A DNA stretch of 64,000 nucleotides from Micromonospora citrea (GCF_900090315.1 NZ_FMHZ01000002.1:3016501-3080500); one strand, 5' to 3'. Counted from the stretch's first letter, positions 34,844 through 44,045 are shown. Program-made: numbers and translations. Notes: generated by a model from the letters alone, not told the origin.

Positions 34844-36025
34844 GTGACTTTTGCCGTCTCAGAGGGTGTCCCCATCCGGCTGATGCCGTTCCGCTCGTAT
34901 GCAGCCGTCGGAGTGATGAGTTGGGGAACACTCCTGACGCTCGTGCCAGACCCCGTCAGAGAAGAGAACGCAACTGCCCTCCGCAGCGATCGGAAGCTAC
35001 GCGAACATGCGGAGTTGCGGTCCGAGGTGCAGCGCCTGCTAAAGGGAACCGCTAAGGGCAGGAACGTCAAGCCTTACGCCGCATACATCGCAGCCGGGCT
35101 CCGAGGCGAACTTGATAAGGCATGGTCATCACCCCCTATCTGCCTCTGGTCCTCTCGATCGCTGGAACCCGTGGACGGTGTCGCTTCGCTACCTCTGGGA
35201 GTTCCCATTGTTGCCATCGATGGGGAGACCCAGGTTGCAGCAATGCACGCCATCATGAATGATCCGGCAGCGTTCGACCTGGACGAGGCGGTGATCGGTA
35301 GAACGCCGGTTGCTTTCGAGATCTATTGGGACATCACAACCAGCGACGCCCGGCAGATCTTCCATGACCGGAACTTGTTCGGCGTGTCCGTTGCCAAGAC
35401 TCTTGCGCTCTCGATGGACCAACGCGACTTCGGTACAACCATCGCTCAGCGGGTACTGTCGATCACGGAGGTCTCCGTCGACGGCAAGACGGAGAGTTTC
35501 AGCCACTTTGTCAACGCGCGCAAACGCCAACTAGGGCAGAATGATTCAGAGTGGATGACCCTCTCTGCACTCCGCTCTCTCTGTGTCACCGTCCTCCTTG
35601 GCAAGCCAGGCATCGAGGCAACTTCGGGCACGATCGAGAAGTCGGACCTTTCCGGGCTTGACCCGCAGGCAGCCTTGAACGAGGTCTCCACCACCGTATC
35701 CAACCTGGTGCGGGCATTCTCCAATGACCTCGCAACGCGGTCCGCCTTGACGGCTCCCGCGGTGCTTGCTGGTGTGGGTGCCGCTGCTCATCGGACGACC
35801 AGTTGGACAAGAGAAGAGCCGCGACTGACCAGCGAACAACTCCACTCGCTCCTTCGGCAAGTTCGCTGGGAGCGCGAGGAGAAATACTGGGAGGGGGTGG
35901 CGGCTAAGCGCACCGCGAGTGGGGGACTCTCGTTCGCCGGCGGCGCCAAGGACTCTGGCCACCGTGTCTGTGATGCCATCATCAATCCAGACTCAGACCT
36001 CGGTAAGCGTATCCGCGGCCGGTAA
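34844..36025 (+). CDS. DGQHR-domain protein (DndB-like)
   Basis: The 393-residue protein matches the DndB/DGQHR family in layout. The name motif reads DGETQ at residues 126-130 (VPIVAIDGETQVAAMHAI) instead of DGQHR, and the second family motif F-x-D-x-N with following S/L...D-x-R appears as FHDRNLFGVSVAKTLALSMDQRD. DndB regulates phosphorothioate modification genes; related proteins accompany several defence systems. No DndCDE is present here. AGGAAGG precedes GTG 34844. Base composition is much less GC-rich than the chromosome. It is convergent with the methyltransferase operon. Confidence 0.75.
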   Translation: MTFAVSEGVPIRLMPFRSYAAVGVMSWGTLLTLVPDPVREENATALRSDRKLREHAELRSEVQRLLKGTAKGRNVKPYAAYIAAGLRGELDKAWSSPPICLWSSRSLEPVDGVASLPLGVPIVAIDGETQVAAMHAIMNDPAAFDLDEAVIGRTPVAFEIYWDITTSDARQIFHDRNLFGVSVAKTLALSMDQRDFGTTIAQRVLSITEVSVDGKTESFSHFVNARKRQLGQNDSEWMTLSALRSLCVTVLLGKPGIEATSGTIEKSDLSGLDPQAALNEVSTTVSNLVRAFSNDLATRSALTAPAVLAGVGAAAHRTTSWTREEPRLTSEQLHSLLRQVRWEREEKYWEGVAAKRTASGGLSFAGGAKDSGHRVCDAIINPDSDLGKRIRGR

Positions 36026-36926
36026 TGCCGCGAACGCTCGGGCCTGCGTGCCCGGCGTCGTACGGCTCGCCGCCCCCGGCCACCGGTCGGGGGCGGCCTT
36101 GTTTCGTGCTGGCATCCCGCGGCCTGGCTCCCGTCCTTCGGTGGCAAGCCGCGAAGCGGCGCGGCAGCGATCGCCCCGACATCGACGGCGGCTGTCCACT
36201 CCGGCGATCGACACGGCCAGGATGCCCACCCAATCCTGAGAGCCCAAATGAGGGTGCTGGTGGCAACGAAGAAACTGAGTCCCTTGGCATAGATCAGCCA
36301 AGCTAGGCCCGACGCGCCGGCCGATGCCGGCCGGAGGCCGCCAGCAGGCCGAGCGTGTCGGGCCGCGCCGTGCTTGCGCGGCGCCTTGATCCAAGAGAGA
36401 ACGTTTCGGCAATGCTGAGACGATTTCCAGGCCTGCCGTCTAGCGCTCACCGAAATCTAAAGCCGTAGGAGCAGCAGGGCTGGTCCCGGGCGGGACTTTG
36501 CCGGACGATGTGAGCGCGGCCGAAGGAGACGACAAATGGGACGGCTGGGAACCTAACATGCTTTCGATGTCTGCGACCCGCTGTTCAACGCCGCTCGTGT
36601 ACGGCCTTCCGCAGGATCGGAACTGTCAAGGTGATACCGGCGAACCTGCCTGTACGCAGCCGTATGAGACCACGACTGAGACCGCCACTAGCTCAACCGC
36701 TCAACCCAGCACTTCCGACCTGCCAGCAGTTCCCAGCGCTGCATGTCGCGCAAGCACTGCAGGCTCCACCCACGGCTGACGTCCAATGCCGACAGCTGTC
36801 AGACGCACCAACCCGCCCCTTGGGCAGGCGAGGCGCATTGGCTCCCCCGGACCTGGCCCGTCCGCTGCCGCCCTACTGCGGCTGATGGGCACGATCCCTC
36901 ACCCTTTGGGTCGAAAGCAGGTGGCG
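36026..36926. other. 900-bp gap between DGQHR gene and methyltransferase
   Basis: Apart from the terminator at 36069-36097 I see no gene with natural composition. Short frames exist on both strands but are rich in Pro/Arg/Ser without ribosome sites. Could be a decayed gene. Confidence 0.5.
36069..36097 (+). terminator. Terminator of the DGQHR gene
   Basis: GCCGCCCCCG and CGGGGGCGGC form a perfect 10-bp stem around nine bases, followed by CTTGTTT. It lies 44 bases past the stop. Confidence 0.8.
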
Positions 36927-38273
36927 TCACGCGGGACGGAGGCAAACCACGCTTTCCCTCGCGTGTCCCAAGTCATCTGTTCGCCGTCGAAGCTCTCTCG
37001 CTACACGAATCTCCTCCACCTGCCAGCCAACGAGTTCAGCCAACGCTGCGAGGAGAATATCTGCAGCAATTACCAAACGGCTGTCGCCGGTGCCGTGTAC
37101 CGAGTTGCCGACAACAAACACAAGGCGTGACTCAGCGTGCACAAGCTTCCGGAGTGACTGAAACACGCGCAGCATGTCGTCAGCGTATCCTGCAATAAGC
37201 TGGCGTCGTCCTCGTTCGTAGCGGTCTGACGGCACGGCATTCAGCAGTGGGTCAATGAGCTTCTGAACTTCGTTCGCAACATCAAGTGACCGAAAGGTAT
37301 ATTCGTCCGGAAAGTAGAGACTTGTGTGGCTGCGAACAGTGGCAAGCCGCTGCGATTTCATTGCCTCAACGCTATCGAAACAACCGAGTGCCCAAGCCTC
37401 CGTCTTATAGACCTCTGTGTAATCGATGTTATTTGGGTACGGAGGTGAGAATACGATCCAGTCGTAGGCAGGCCCAGCAGCGCACCGATCCGATTCTCGA
37501 GCGTCGCCTTCCAACACGGTCACAGAAGACGAAGTCTCGGTCTCGCCGACGGACTTCAGGTCTTCGAGGCATCGGTCGAGTGCCGCCGAAAATGCCTCGA
37601 TTGGCGAGGCCGGACGACGTTCGGGGGTGTATCTGAGCGCACGACCGTCTCGGCGCAGCCGACCGGACGGCTCCACGGCGGATGCAACACACGTCTGAAG
37701 CACTAGTCGGGCATCTCGGTCTTCCACCGAGCGCACCGCTTGGCTGAGCGCCAGCAAAGACCGCCTATGGGATGGCGGATAGTACGACCTGTTGTTCAGC
37801 GTTACCGAGGCCGTTGAGATCCTTCGCCTTCCGCCCATCATTGCGGCGTGTTTTTCAAGCACCGAAGGCAATATATTCTCAATAGCCCTAGCGACCTTTG
37901 CGCCACCAAGAAGGCCCGCCGCCTTCCCTTCCGCAACGATACGGAGAACGGGATTTCGCTCGATCAACGTGACGTGCGAGTCAAGCTTGCGCTCAATTGC
38001 AAGGTTTGTGGCACTAATGGCCGTAGTGCCACTACCGGAGAAGGGGTCGAGTACCCTCAAAGGACCGGACGACTGATCTCCGGAATCCTTAATGAGCCTC
38101 TCAAATAAGCCAAAGGAGTAGGCTTCCTTCATTTTAAACCAGCGGTGGAAAGGTTCATCGTTATTCCCCGCCGGCACGACCAGTCGCCCGTAGTCCGAAC
38201 TACGGTCGAACACGTCCCATTTCCGCTCTAGCGAGCGGTAATGCTCCGCGACTACTTCGGCTGGGTTAGACAA
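36927..38273 (-). CDS. SPPY-type DNA methyltransferase of the defence operon
   Basis: The 448-residue protein has the SAM-binding motif I DPFSGSGTT at residues 76-84 and the catalytic motif IV SPPY at 276-279 (WIVFSPPYPNNIDYTE). SPPY with DPF-GSGTT is typical of N4-cytosine or N6-adenine methylases of the beta group, but the order is reversed and 190 residues separate them, so the protein is permuted or has a recognition domain between the motifs. It starts at TTG 38273 behind GAGGA, 16 bases after the nuclease gene. Its most likely job is to protect host DNA from the operon's nuclease. Confidence 0.85.
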   Translation of the reverse strand: MSNPAEVVAEHYRSLERKWDVFDRSSDYGRLVVPAGNNDEPFHRWFKMKEAYSFGLFERLIKDSGDQSSGPLRVLDPFSGSGTTAISATNLAIERKLDSHVTLIERNPVLRIVAEGKAAGLLGGAKVARAIENILPSVLEKHAAMMGGRRRISTASVTLNNRSYYPPSHRRSLLALSQAVRSVEDRDARLVLQTCVASAVEPSGRLRRDGRALRYTPERRPASPIEAFSAALDRCLEDLKSVGETETSSSVTVLEGDARESDRCAAGPAYDWIVFSPPYPNNIDYTEVYKTEAWALGCFDSVEAMKSQRLATVRSHTSLYFPDEYTFRSLDVANEVQKLIDPLLNAVPSDRYERGRRQLIAGYADDMLRVFQSLRKLVHAESRLVFVVGNSVHGTGDSRLVIAADILLAALAELVGWQVEEIRVARELRRRTDDLGHARESVVCLRPA

Positions 38274-38289
38274 GTTATTCCTCGCGGAC

Positions 38290-39387
38290 TCATGAACCGG
38301 CGTTGGACAGAGTAATCATTGCTTTATATCTACGGTAACTCTCGGACGAGGAGAAGAGGTGCCAGCACTTGACTCGCACCTCGAGTCGTTCCGCCAACTC
38401 TCGTACATGGTTGAAGCAGTCCTGGCCTGACGGAGCAGATCGCATATCAAAGCAGCAAAGGGCCGCCAAACGCGCACCATTGCCTCTTCGATATTCAGAA
38501 GCCTGTAGCACGCCTTTCTCAACCCAATCTTTATTAAATGCGTCAGAAACCGATGTGCCTGATGAGTTTTTCCCCCGGAGGACCTTCAACTCAAGGACGG
38601 CGTGCAAGGTTTGCTGGGCCCTATCGTTAAGGGAGGGTTCCTTGATGAGAATGTCGAGCCTGCCCTCAGGTTGAACCTGCTCCGCTTCGATGAAGCATCC
38701 GATGAAGTGCCCGCTAAGGCCGCTGCGGATTACGACCGAAACCTTGTCCTCTGCGTTCTTTACCGCCCATCCCCGAGTACTGTCGCCTTCCCAGAGCTTG
38801 CCAGCGTTACCCTGGACATCCGGGGTGCATAGCTGCTGTTCGTAAACCCGATCGATGACCTCGAACACGTCGTCAACCGAGACGTGCGTGACGTCAATCC
38901 GCACAAGTCTACATTCACCCGGGCTGCCGAGCCCTTTAGGGTAGTACCGAGCTTCGGGTTCTGGCGTACGGGTATCCAGAATCACAGCTGGAGCCTCTCC
39001 TACGCCGAGTTCTTCCACCACCATGCTGAAGAGATCAGCGTCATTCTCCGACTGCACCTCGATGGCCGTGCCGCAGTTGGCAACTTTATTCAAGAACCAG
39101 AGTCGCCCAGATACAGGGTCTAGGCCATTGTCCAGCATCGGAAAAAACTGGCCCTTGTCGGCGCTCGACACGTCTAGCGGCTCAGGATGCAAAAAGAAGA
39201 CAGCCGGGCGCCTCGGCGCGTGGTTCAGCTCTCCTCGCACCAGTCGTTTCCTGATAAGGGTGGCTACGCCGCCCAGGAAGCGAATCTCATCGGAGAGGTC
39301 AGAGTTCAGCCCGACCCCAAGGAACTGCTGTACCGTGTCCAGCAACGCCTCGGGACTCCATGCGTCGCCTCCCCAACTGTCAATCAC
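38290..39387 (-). CDS. PD-(D/E)xK-like nuclease (candidate effector)
   Basis: The 365-residue protein has no obvious named domain, but residues 241-270 carry the restriction-nuclease pattern: EGRLDILIKE, with Asp245, then HAVLELKVLRGK with Glu266 and Lys268, i.e. D...(20)...ExK. The N-terminal half (about 1-230) is unrecognised and may be the sensor/ATPase-contact part. GTG 39387 follows GGGGGAGAA and overlaps the middle gene by eight bases, so the proteins are co-translated. In three-component ATPase systems this position is held by the effector. The fold assignment is from motif only. Confidence 0.65.
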   Translation of the reverse strand: MIDSWGGDAWSPEALLDTVQQFLGVGLNSDLSDEIRFLGGVATLIRKRLVRGELNHAPRRPAVFFLHPEPLDVSSADKGQFFPMLDNGLDPVSGRLWFLNKVANCGTAIEVQSENDADLFSMVVEELGVGEAPAVILDTRTPEPEARYYPKGLGSPGECRLVRIDVTHVSVDDVFEVIDRVYEQQLCTPDVQGNAGKLWEGDSTRGWAVKNAEDKVSVVIRSGLSGHFIGCFIEAEQVQPEGRLDILIKEPSLNDRAQQTLHAVLELKVLRGKNSSGTSVSDAFNKDWVEKGVLQASEYRRGNGARLAALCCFDMRSAPSGQDCFNHVRELAERLEVRVKCWHLFSSSESYRRYKAMITLSNAGS

Positions 39388-40039
39388 TTCTCCCCCTGAG
39401 CAACGAGTAGAGATGGCGGACGTACAGGTGAGTGAGCTCGGCTTCCGTGAGTCGGTGATTCTGACCTACAAGTTCCGCGAACTTCTTCGTCACCTGACTC
39501 GTCCTTGTGATCTCCTCGCTGTTGTCGAGGTCGACAATCCCCCCAAAATCGATATTCGGATCACTGTAGGTTGCATCTGCTTGCGCAGCAACGGAGAGAC
39601 CGGGAACGCCCAATCCCGCAAGCGCCAGCACAACTTCCTGTACAAAAGCTAGCTCGCGCCGATATTCGAGATCTCGATCCATTGCATCGACAATACGTCG
39701 GCCGAGTACAGCGTTCAGTGAGTAGTCGGCATCTAACGACCAAGAACCGTCGACGGGTACGTGGCGGACATTTCCTGCCAAAAAAACAGCTCGCCCGACC
39801 AACTCATCGATCGCCGCCTGCAACTCCGGGCTAATTGGAACGCGCTTCTTCTTTAGCACCTGCCCTTCAACCAAGGGAATGTCCCATATTGGCGCTAAAG
39901 CATCGGTGAAGTAGGCGATGGTATGTACAGCCGATACTGGCACCGGCGTTATGCCAGCATTGCGGCACGCGTACAGGATGGCGACAAGCCGAAGATGAGA
40001 CCGGAGACGTTGAACTTCGGATCCCTTTAGCTGAATCAT
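39380..40039 (-). CDS. Middle component of the ATPase-nuclease system
   Basis: The 219-residue protein (MIQLKGSEVQRLRSHLRLVA at the start) is helical, without known catalytic motifs. Its size, soluble character and place between an SMC-like ATPase and a nuclease fit the 'middle component' of ABC-three-component systems or LmuC of Lamassu. Late Asp/Glu-rich segment NIDFGGIVDLDNSEEI. ATG 40039 overlaps the ATPase stop by four bases (ATGA). Confidence 0.6.
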   Translation of the reverse strand: MIQLKGSEVQRLRSHLRLVAILYACRNAGITPVPVSAVHTIAYFTDALAPIWDIPLVEGQVLKKKRVPISPELQAAIDELVGRAVFLAGNVRHVPVDGSWSLDADYSLNAVLGRRIVDAMDRDLEYRRELAFVQEVVLALAGLGVPGLSVAAQADATYSDPNIDFGGIVDLDNSEEITRTSQVTKKFAELVGQNHRLTEAELTHLYVRHLYSLLRGRSD

Positions 40040-42012
40040 TGGTCCCGACCCTGGAAGACCCGAACTAGTGCGTTGTTGTATTCATCCCTGAGCTCACGAA
40101 CGGCGGCGGTAGGATGGGCAATCTCGAAGAGATCAACAACTCTAGAGTCATCCTGTTCGTTGACACCTGCAAGCCGAAGCAGAGTCGGGATCAGCTCACC
40201 GTCGACGAGATTGGACGTGATGACTAGGCGGTTACCAGCGTCCGGATCGCCGAACCTCATCAAGACTCGAGCTGCTCTAGGGGCGAACACGGCGTCCAGC
40301 GACGATTCTGGAGCATCCACCACTAAAGATCCACGGCCCTCGACACCCGCAACTTTCATCAGGGCCATACGGAACGCGAGATCGATGAACTCCCGCTGAC
40401 TCTCTGAAACCTCTCCCGCACCTGTTCGCCGCACCAGTAGTCCGGAGTCACTTGCGGACATATCGACGGCAAAGGTGCCGAAGTCGATTGTGTCGCCAGA
40501 CTGGCCGACTTTCGTCTTGCGGCTCTGCCAAATCAGGTCACAGGTCCCCAGCAGGAAGTCCTTCGCGTAGGCCCTGAAGGTGCTCTTTACATCCTCTCGG
40601 AACGAAAAGATTGTCTGCTTCTTCTGTTCGACAAAAGCTCGGAATGTGCGCTGCGCTATCGCCAACTCCTCGCGGCGCACCTCAAGGGCCGCCGATAAGG
40701 CGTTGTACTCCTTTCTCCGTTCGTGCACCTGCTGGCTGCCGGCGGGTAGCTGCTTGACGAGGTGGTTAAGCTCAGCACTTCGGTTCGCTATTGCAGATTC
40801 CAGCTGGGCCAGCTGGGCGACTGCCGATCGGTAAGCCGCCTCCGCTTCGCTTCGACGTTTGGTTGCCTCTGCGAGCCTGTCCTCCCGTGCACGAAGAGCA
40901 TGGCCCAGCTCCTCCAGATTCACGTCGGGTGCCGACGAGTTGGCGCGCTCGATCACGGATTCACATACCACGCACTTGTGGTCGTCTATTCTTCGCCAAA
41001 GGAGCTCCGCTGCTTCAGATGCATCGTTTCCGCATGCCAGGCAAGTCTGTGAGGCTAGGAGATATCCGAGTATGTAACTAGCACTCTCGCTTTTCGATGG
41101 GAAAGCAGCCTGTAGTTCGACAAGTCGGCGGTGCTCAATCTCTCGGTAGACCGCTTCCCGGTCTTCGGCGGCACGCAGAGCCTCAAGCCTCGCGCCCTGG
41201 CGCTCCGCCTCGATGTCGAGCAGCATCTCTTGAACGCGCTCGAACTCGGCTTGGTCTCTGTCCTGTTGCTGTCCCAGATCGTTGATCCGGGCCTCCACCT
41301 CAGGGCGGCTTAGTGTCGTTTGCTCGGCACGGGATATGGAGGCTTCCTCGCGATGAAGCAAGGCCGATATGTTCCGGACATGGCTGTCAAGGCGAAGCGC
41401 CTCCGCCTCCAGATCCGTCCATTTGGACGATTCATCAGGCGGAAGGAATAGCAATCGGAGGAGTTGACGCTGCGCGGTGGCGTCCCAGACCAGTGATCGC
41501 CGATCCTCAAAGTAGAACGTCAGGTACCGAAGAACCAGGATCCAGTCGGGGAAACTGGTTAGTCCGGTAGCGTCCAAAAGCGCATCGTGATAGGCGTCCT
41601 CGTTCAGCATTCGCGGTTGGCCGTCGACTTGTAGCTCCGTAAGGGCCAGTGTCCTCAGGCTCCGTCCCACGACAAGCGTCGTCTCTCCCACACGGAAGCG
41701 GAGGCGGGCTGTAGCACGCGCCGCTGAATCGTTCACACGTGACGCGAAGGCCCGGCGGTCTGAGGCGCTGATTGAGCCCATCTTGAACTGGCGATTACCC
41801 AACGCGCCCGGCGTCAGCCCCTGGATGTCATTAGGACCAGTGCACATCCTGTACAAGAGCAGCACAAGAGTGCTTTTCCCGAGTCCGTTCGCACCTAGCA
41901 CCAGGGTCAACCCTGACTCGAAGTCGACTTCGAGGCCAGGAGTATCTTGGGTACCGGGGTATAGACCGTAGCCTTCGACCTTCAGATGCTCGAAGAGCGG
42001 AAAGCGAATCAC
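40036..42012 (-). CDS. SMC/Rad50-like ATPase of the defence operon
   Basis: The 658-residue protein has Walker A GANGLGKST at residues 40-48, an ABC signature-like SESQREFIDLAFRMAL near 540 and Walker B/D-loop SLVVDAPESSLD at 562-573, so it has a split ABC ATPase head. Between them lie coiled coils (about 205-310 and 355-480) around a CxxC-19-CxxC cluster (Cys324, 327, 347, 350), a zinc-hook or zinc-ribbon. This is the architecture of Lamassu LmuB and ABC-3C ATPases, thought to sense DNA ends or phage DNA structures and license a nuclease. I start at GTG 42012; an in-frame GTG at 42099 would add 29 unconserved-looking residues. Confidence 0.82.
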   Translation of the reverse strand: MIRFPLFEHLKVEGYGLYPGTQDTPGLEVDFESGLTLVLGANGLGKSTLVLLLYRMCTGPNDIQGLTPGALGNRQFKMGSISASDRRAFASRVNDSAARATARLRFRVGETTLVVGRSLRTLALTELQVDGQPRMLNEDAYHDALLDATGLTSFPDWILVLRYLTFYFEDRRSLVWDATAQRQLLRLLFLPPDESSKWTDLEAEALRLDSHVRNISALLHREEASISRAEQTTLSRPEVEARINDLGQQQDRDQAEFERVQEMLLDIEAERQGARLEALRAAEDREAVYREIEHRRLVELQAAFPSKSESASYILGYLLASQTCLACGNDASEAAELLWRRIDDHKCVVCESVIERANSSAPDVNLEELGHALRAREDRLAEATKRRSEAEAAYRSAVAQLAQLESAIANRSAELNHLVKQLPAGSQQVHERRKEYNALSAALEVRREELAIAQRTFRAFVEQKKQTIFSFREDVKSTFRAYAKDFLLGTCDLIWQSRKTKVGQSGDTIDFGTFAVDMSASDSGLLVRRTGAGEVSESQREFIDLAFRMALMKVAGVEGRGSLVVDAPESSLDAVFAPRAARVLMRFGDPDAGNRLVITSNLVDGELIPTLLRLAGVNEQDDSRVVDLFEIAHPTAAVRELRDEYNNALVRVFQGRDQ

Positions 42013-42454
42013 CGCGGCCTCGGCAGGGCCTTGCGCGTCCGGGCGGATACCTCGATGTCCACTGTGCCCTCCACTGGGGTTGCCATCCGGTTTGAGCACC
42101 TTACTGGACGTGTGGCCCGATTGGCTTCGGTCGTTACGGTGGTGTTGTACGGCGGTTTGGCGATCTCAGCTCCTTACGCCGCCTCGCGATCCAACGCCGA
42201 CCGCTGGTGCGGGCGCTCTGTCCTACCGTCTGCCGTCGACCCGCCCTCATGGGGAGACACCTGTCGTTCTGCGGCGGCCCTTCGGGCTTCCCGCTCTCCG
42301 CGCCAGCCGCCGGGCATCCGACGTGACGCCGCCGAGCGGCAGCGGCCGGCGCACGCCCAGGCGGCGGCGTGCGGCCCGCTCAGGCCGCCTTGAGGAGGTA
42401 CAGAGACTCTGCACGGTCGGCGCTATCTGCACATGTCGGGTCTCAGGACGGACG
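42013..42454. other. Leader region of the defence operon
   Basis: This 442-base gap should hold the operon promoter on the minus strand; no hexamer pair is convincing. No credible gene is seen. Confidence 0.45.
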
Positions 42455-42708
42455 CTATCCGCACGCCTGATGAAGTCGCTCGACCGCGACGAAGATTTGT
42501 TGCTCGGGACCAGGTCGGCTCGGCCGCCACTCAGCGAGAACGGGTCGGACGGCGTCAACGAGCCCGGCGAGGTCTTCCGCAGTGGTTGGCTCGGGCAGTG
42601 CGTCGAGCGCGGCGGCCGCCTCCACGGTTGCCTGATGCCGGTGAGCGTTCGTCGGTGTGTCTTGCCAACCGGGCGTGTTCCGCCGGTCACGTCCGCGCTG
42701 GTGGTGTA
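42455..42708 (-). pseudogene. C-terminal fragment of a gene cut by IS256 insertion
   Basis: A minus-strand frame enters from the IS end and runs to TAG at 42455. Its last 60 residues (ATVEAAAALDALPEPTTAED..., ending IFVAVERLHQACG) have natural composition, unlike the competing frames, but there is no start codon before the IS boundary. The missing N-terminus is not obvious on the other side of the IS. Function unknown. Confidence 0.5.
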
Positions 42709-44045
42709 AGAGACGGCCATCGCGGGATCCGGGTTGATGTTATGCGGCGATCGGGGTGGGCTCGTCCTGGTCGGTGTCGTGTCGGTCGGGCTGGGCAGGG
42801 ATGAGGCGGGCTTTGGCGAGGAGTTCCAAGCCCATGTAGCGGCGGCCTTCGGTCCACTCGTCGGTCTGCTCGGCCAGGACGGCGCCGACGAGGCGGATGA
42901 TCGCCGGCCGGTTGGGGAAAATCCCGACGACGTCGGTGCGGCGGCGGATCTCCTTGTTCAGCCGTTCCTGCGGGTTGTTCGACCAGATCTGGCGCCAGAT
43001 CTCGCGGGGGAAGCCGGTGAACGCGAGGAGGTCGTCGCGGGCGGTGTCGAGGTGCTCGGCCGCGGCCGGGAACTTTGCCTCGATGGTGGTCACGACCCGT
43101 GTGAACTGGGCGCGGACGGCGTCGGTGTCGGGTTGGTCGAAGATCGTGCGGACGAGTGTGGCGATCCACGGTTGCGCCGACTTCGGGACTTTGGTCAGCA
43201 GGTTGCGCAGGTAGTGGGTGCGGCAGCGTTGCCATGACGCGCCGGGCAGGGCGGCTCCGATCGCGGCCACGAGGCCGGCGTGGGCGTCGGAGATGACCAG
43301 GCGGACACCGGTGAGGCCGCGGGCGGTCAACGACCGTAGGAAGGCCAGCCAGCCGGCGCCGTCCTCGTCCGAGGCGACGTCGAGGCCGAGGACTTCGCGC
43401 CCTCCGTCGGCGTTGACGCCGACGGCGATCAGGGCATGAACGTTGACGGTCCGGCCTGCCTCGCGGACTTTCATCGTCAGCGCGTCGGTCCACACGAACG
43501 TGTAATGGCCTGAGTCGAGGGGCCGGTTGCGGAACGCCTCGACCTGCGCGTCCAGGTGGGCGGCCATCTCCGATACCTGCGACTTGGACAGCTGCCGGAT
43601 CCCGAGCTGCTCGACCAGCTTCTCCACCCGCCGGGTCGACACCCCGAGCAGGTAGGAGGTGGCCACGACCGAGACCAGGGCCTGCTCGGCCCGCCGGCGA
43701 TGCGTCAGCAACCAGTCGGGGAAGTAGGAGCCCTGGCGCAGCTTCGGGATCGCCAGGTCGATCGTCCCGGCGCGGGTGTCCCACTCCCGAGGCCGGTAGC
43801 CATTGCGGGAGTTCACCCGCTCATCGCTGCGCTGCCCGTAACCGGCGCCGCAGATCGCGTCCGCCTCAGCAGACATCAACGCCTGCGCGAACGTTCTGAT
43901 CATCGCCTGCAACACGTCCGGCGACGCGCCCTCGATCTGCTCGCGCAGCAGGTCAACAGGGTTCACACTCTCTGAAGCGGCCATCGCGTTCTCTCTTCCT
44001 TCTCTGACTTGGTCGTCTTGAAGGATCGACGCGATGGCCGTCTCT
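42709..44045 (-). mobile_element. IS256-family insertion sequence
   Basis: Perfect 16-bp terminal inverted repeats AGAGACGGCCATCGCG (42709-42724) and its complement (44030-44045) enclose one transposase gene; the total is 1,337 bp. The 8-9 bases flanking each end do not match, so no target duplication is visible. This suggests a rearrangement after insertion. Confidence 0.9.
42740..43984 (-). CDS. IS256-family transposase
   Basis: The 414-residue protein is an intact mutator-type transposase: YGQRSDERVNSRNGYRPREW near the N-terminus, the first catalytic Asp in FVWTDALTMKV, the second in RLVISDAHAGL, the CRTHYLRNLL motif, and the Glu in the C-terminal NNPQERLNKEIRRRTDVVGIFPNR region. All DDE positions are present, so it may be active. 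ATG 43984 lies 46 bases inside the right inverted repeat. Confidence 0.95.
   Translation of the reverse strand: MAASESVNPVDLLREQIEGASPDVLQAMIRTFAQALMSAEADAICGAGYGQRSDERVNSRNGYRPREWDTRAGTIDLAIPKLRQGSYFPDWLLTHRRRAEQALVSVVATSYLLGVSTRRVEKLVEQLGIRQLSKSQVSEMAAHLDAQVEAFRNRPLDSGHYTFVWTDALTMKVREAGRTVNVHALIAVGVNADGGREVLGLDVASDEDGAGWLAFLRSLTARGLTGVRLVISDAHAGLVAAIGAALPGASWQRCRTHYLRNLLTKVPKSAQPWIATLVRTIFDQPDTDAVRAQFTRVVTTIEAKFPAAAEHLDTARDDLLAFTGFPREIWRQIWSNNPQERLNKEIRRRTDVVGIFPNRPAIIRLVGAVLAEQTDEWTEGRRYMGLELLAKARLIPAQPDRHDTDQDEPTPIAA

Noticed and set aside
35788..36450. Minus-strand frame with a hydrophobic stretch (LAWLIYAKGLSFFVATS...)
   Set aside because: It overlaps the end of the DGQHR gene and its terminator, has no ribosome site and the rest is Arg/Pro-rich; I treat the stretch as chance, though a remnant membrane gene cannot be excluded.
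42080..42709. Plus-strand frame between the defence operon and the IS
   Set aside because: Arg/Ser/Pro-rich composition; the minus-strand fragment at 42455-42708 is more natural.
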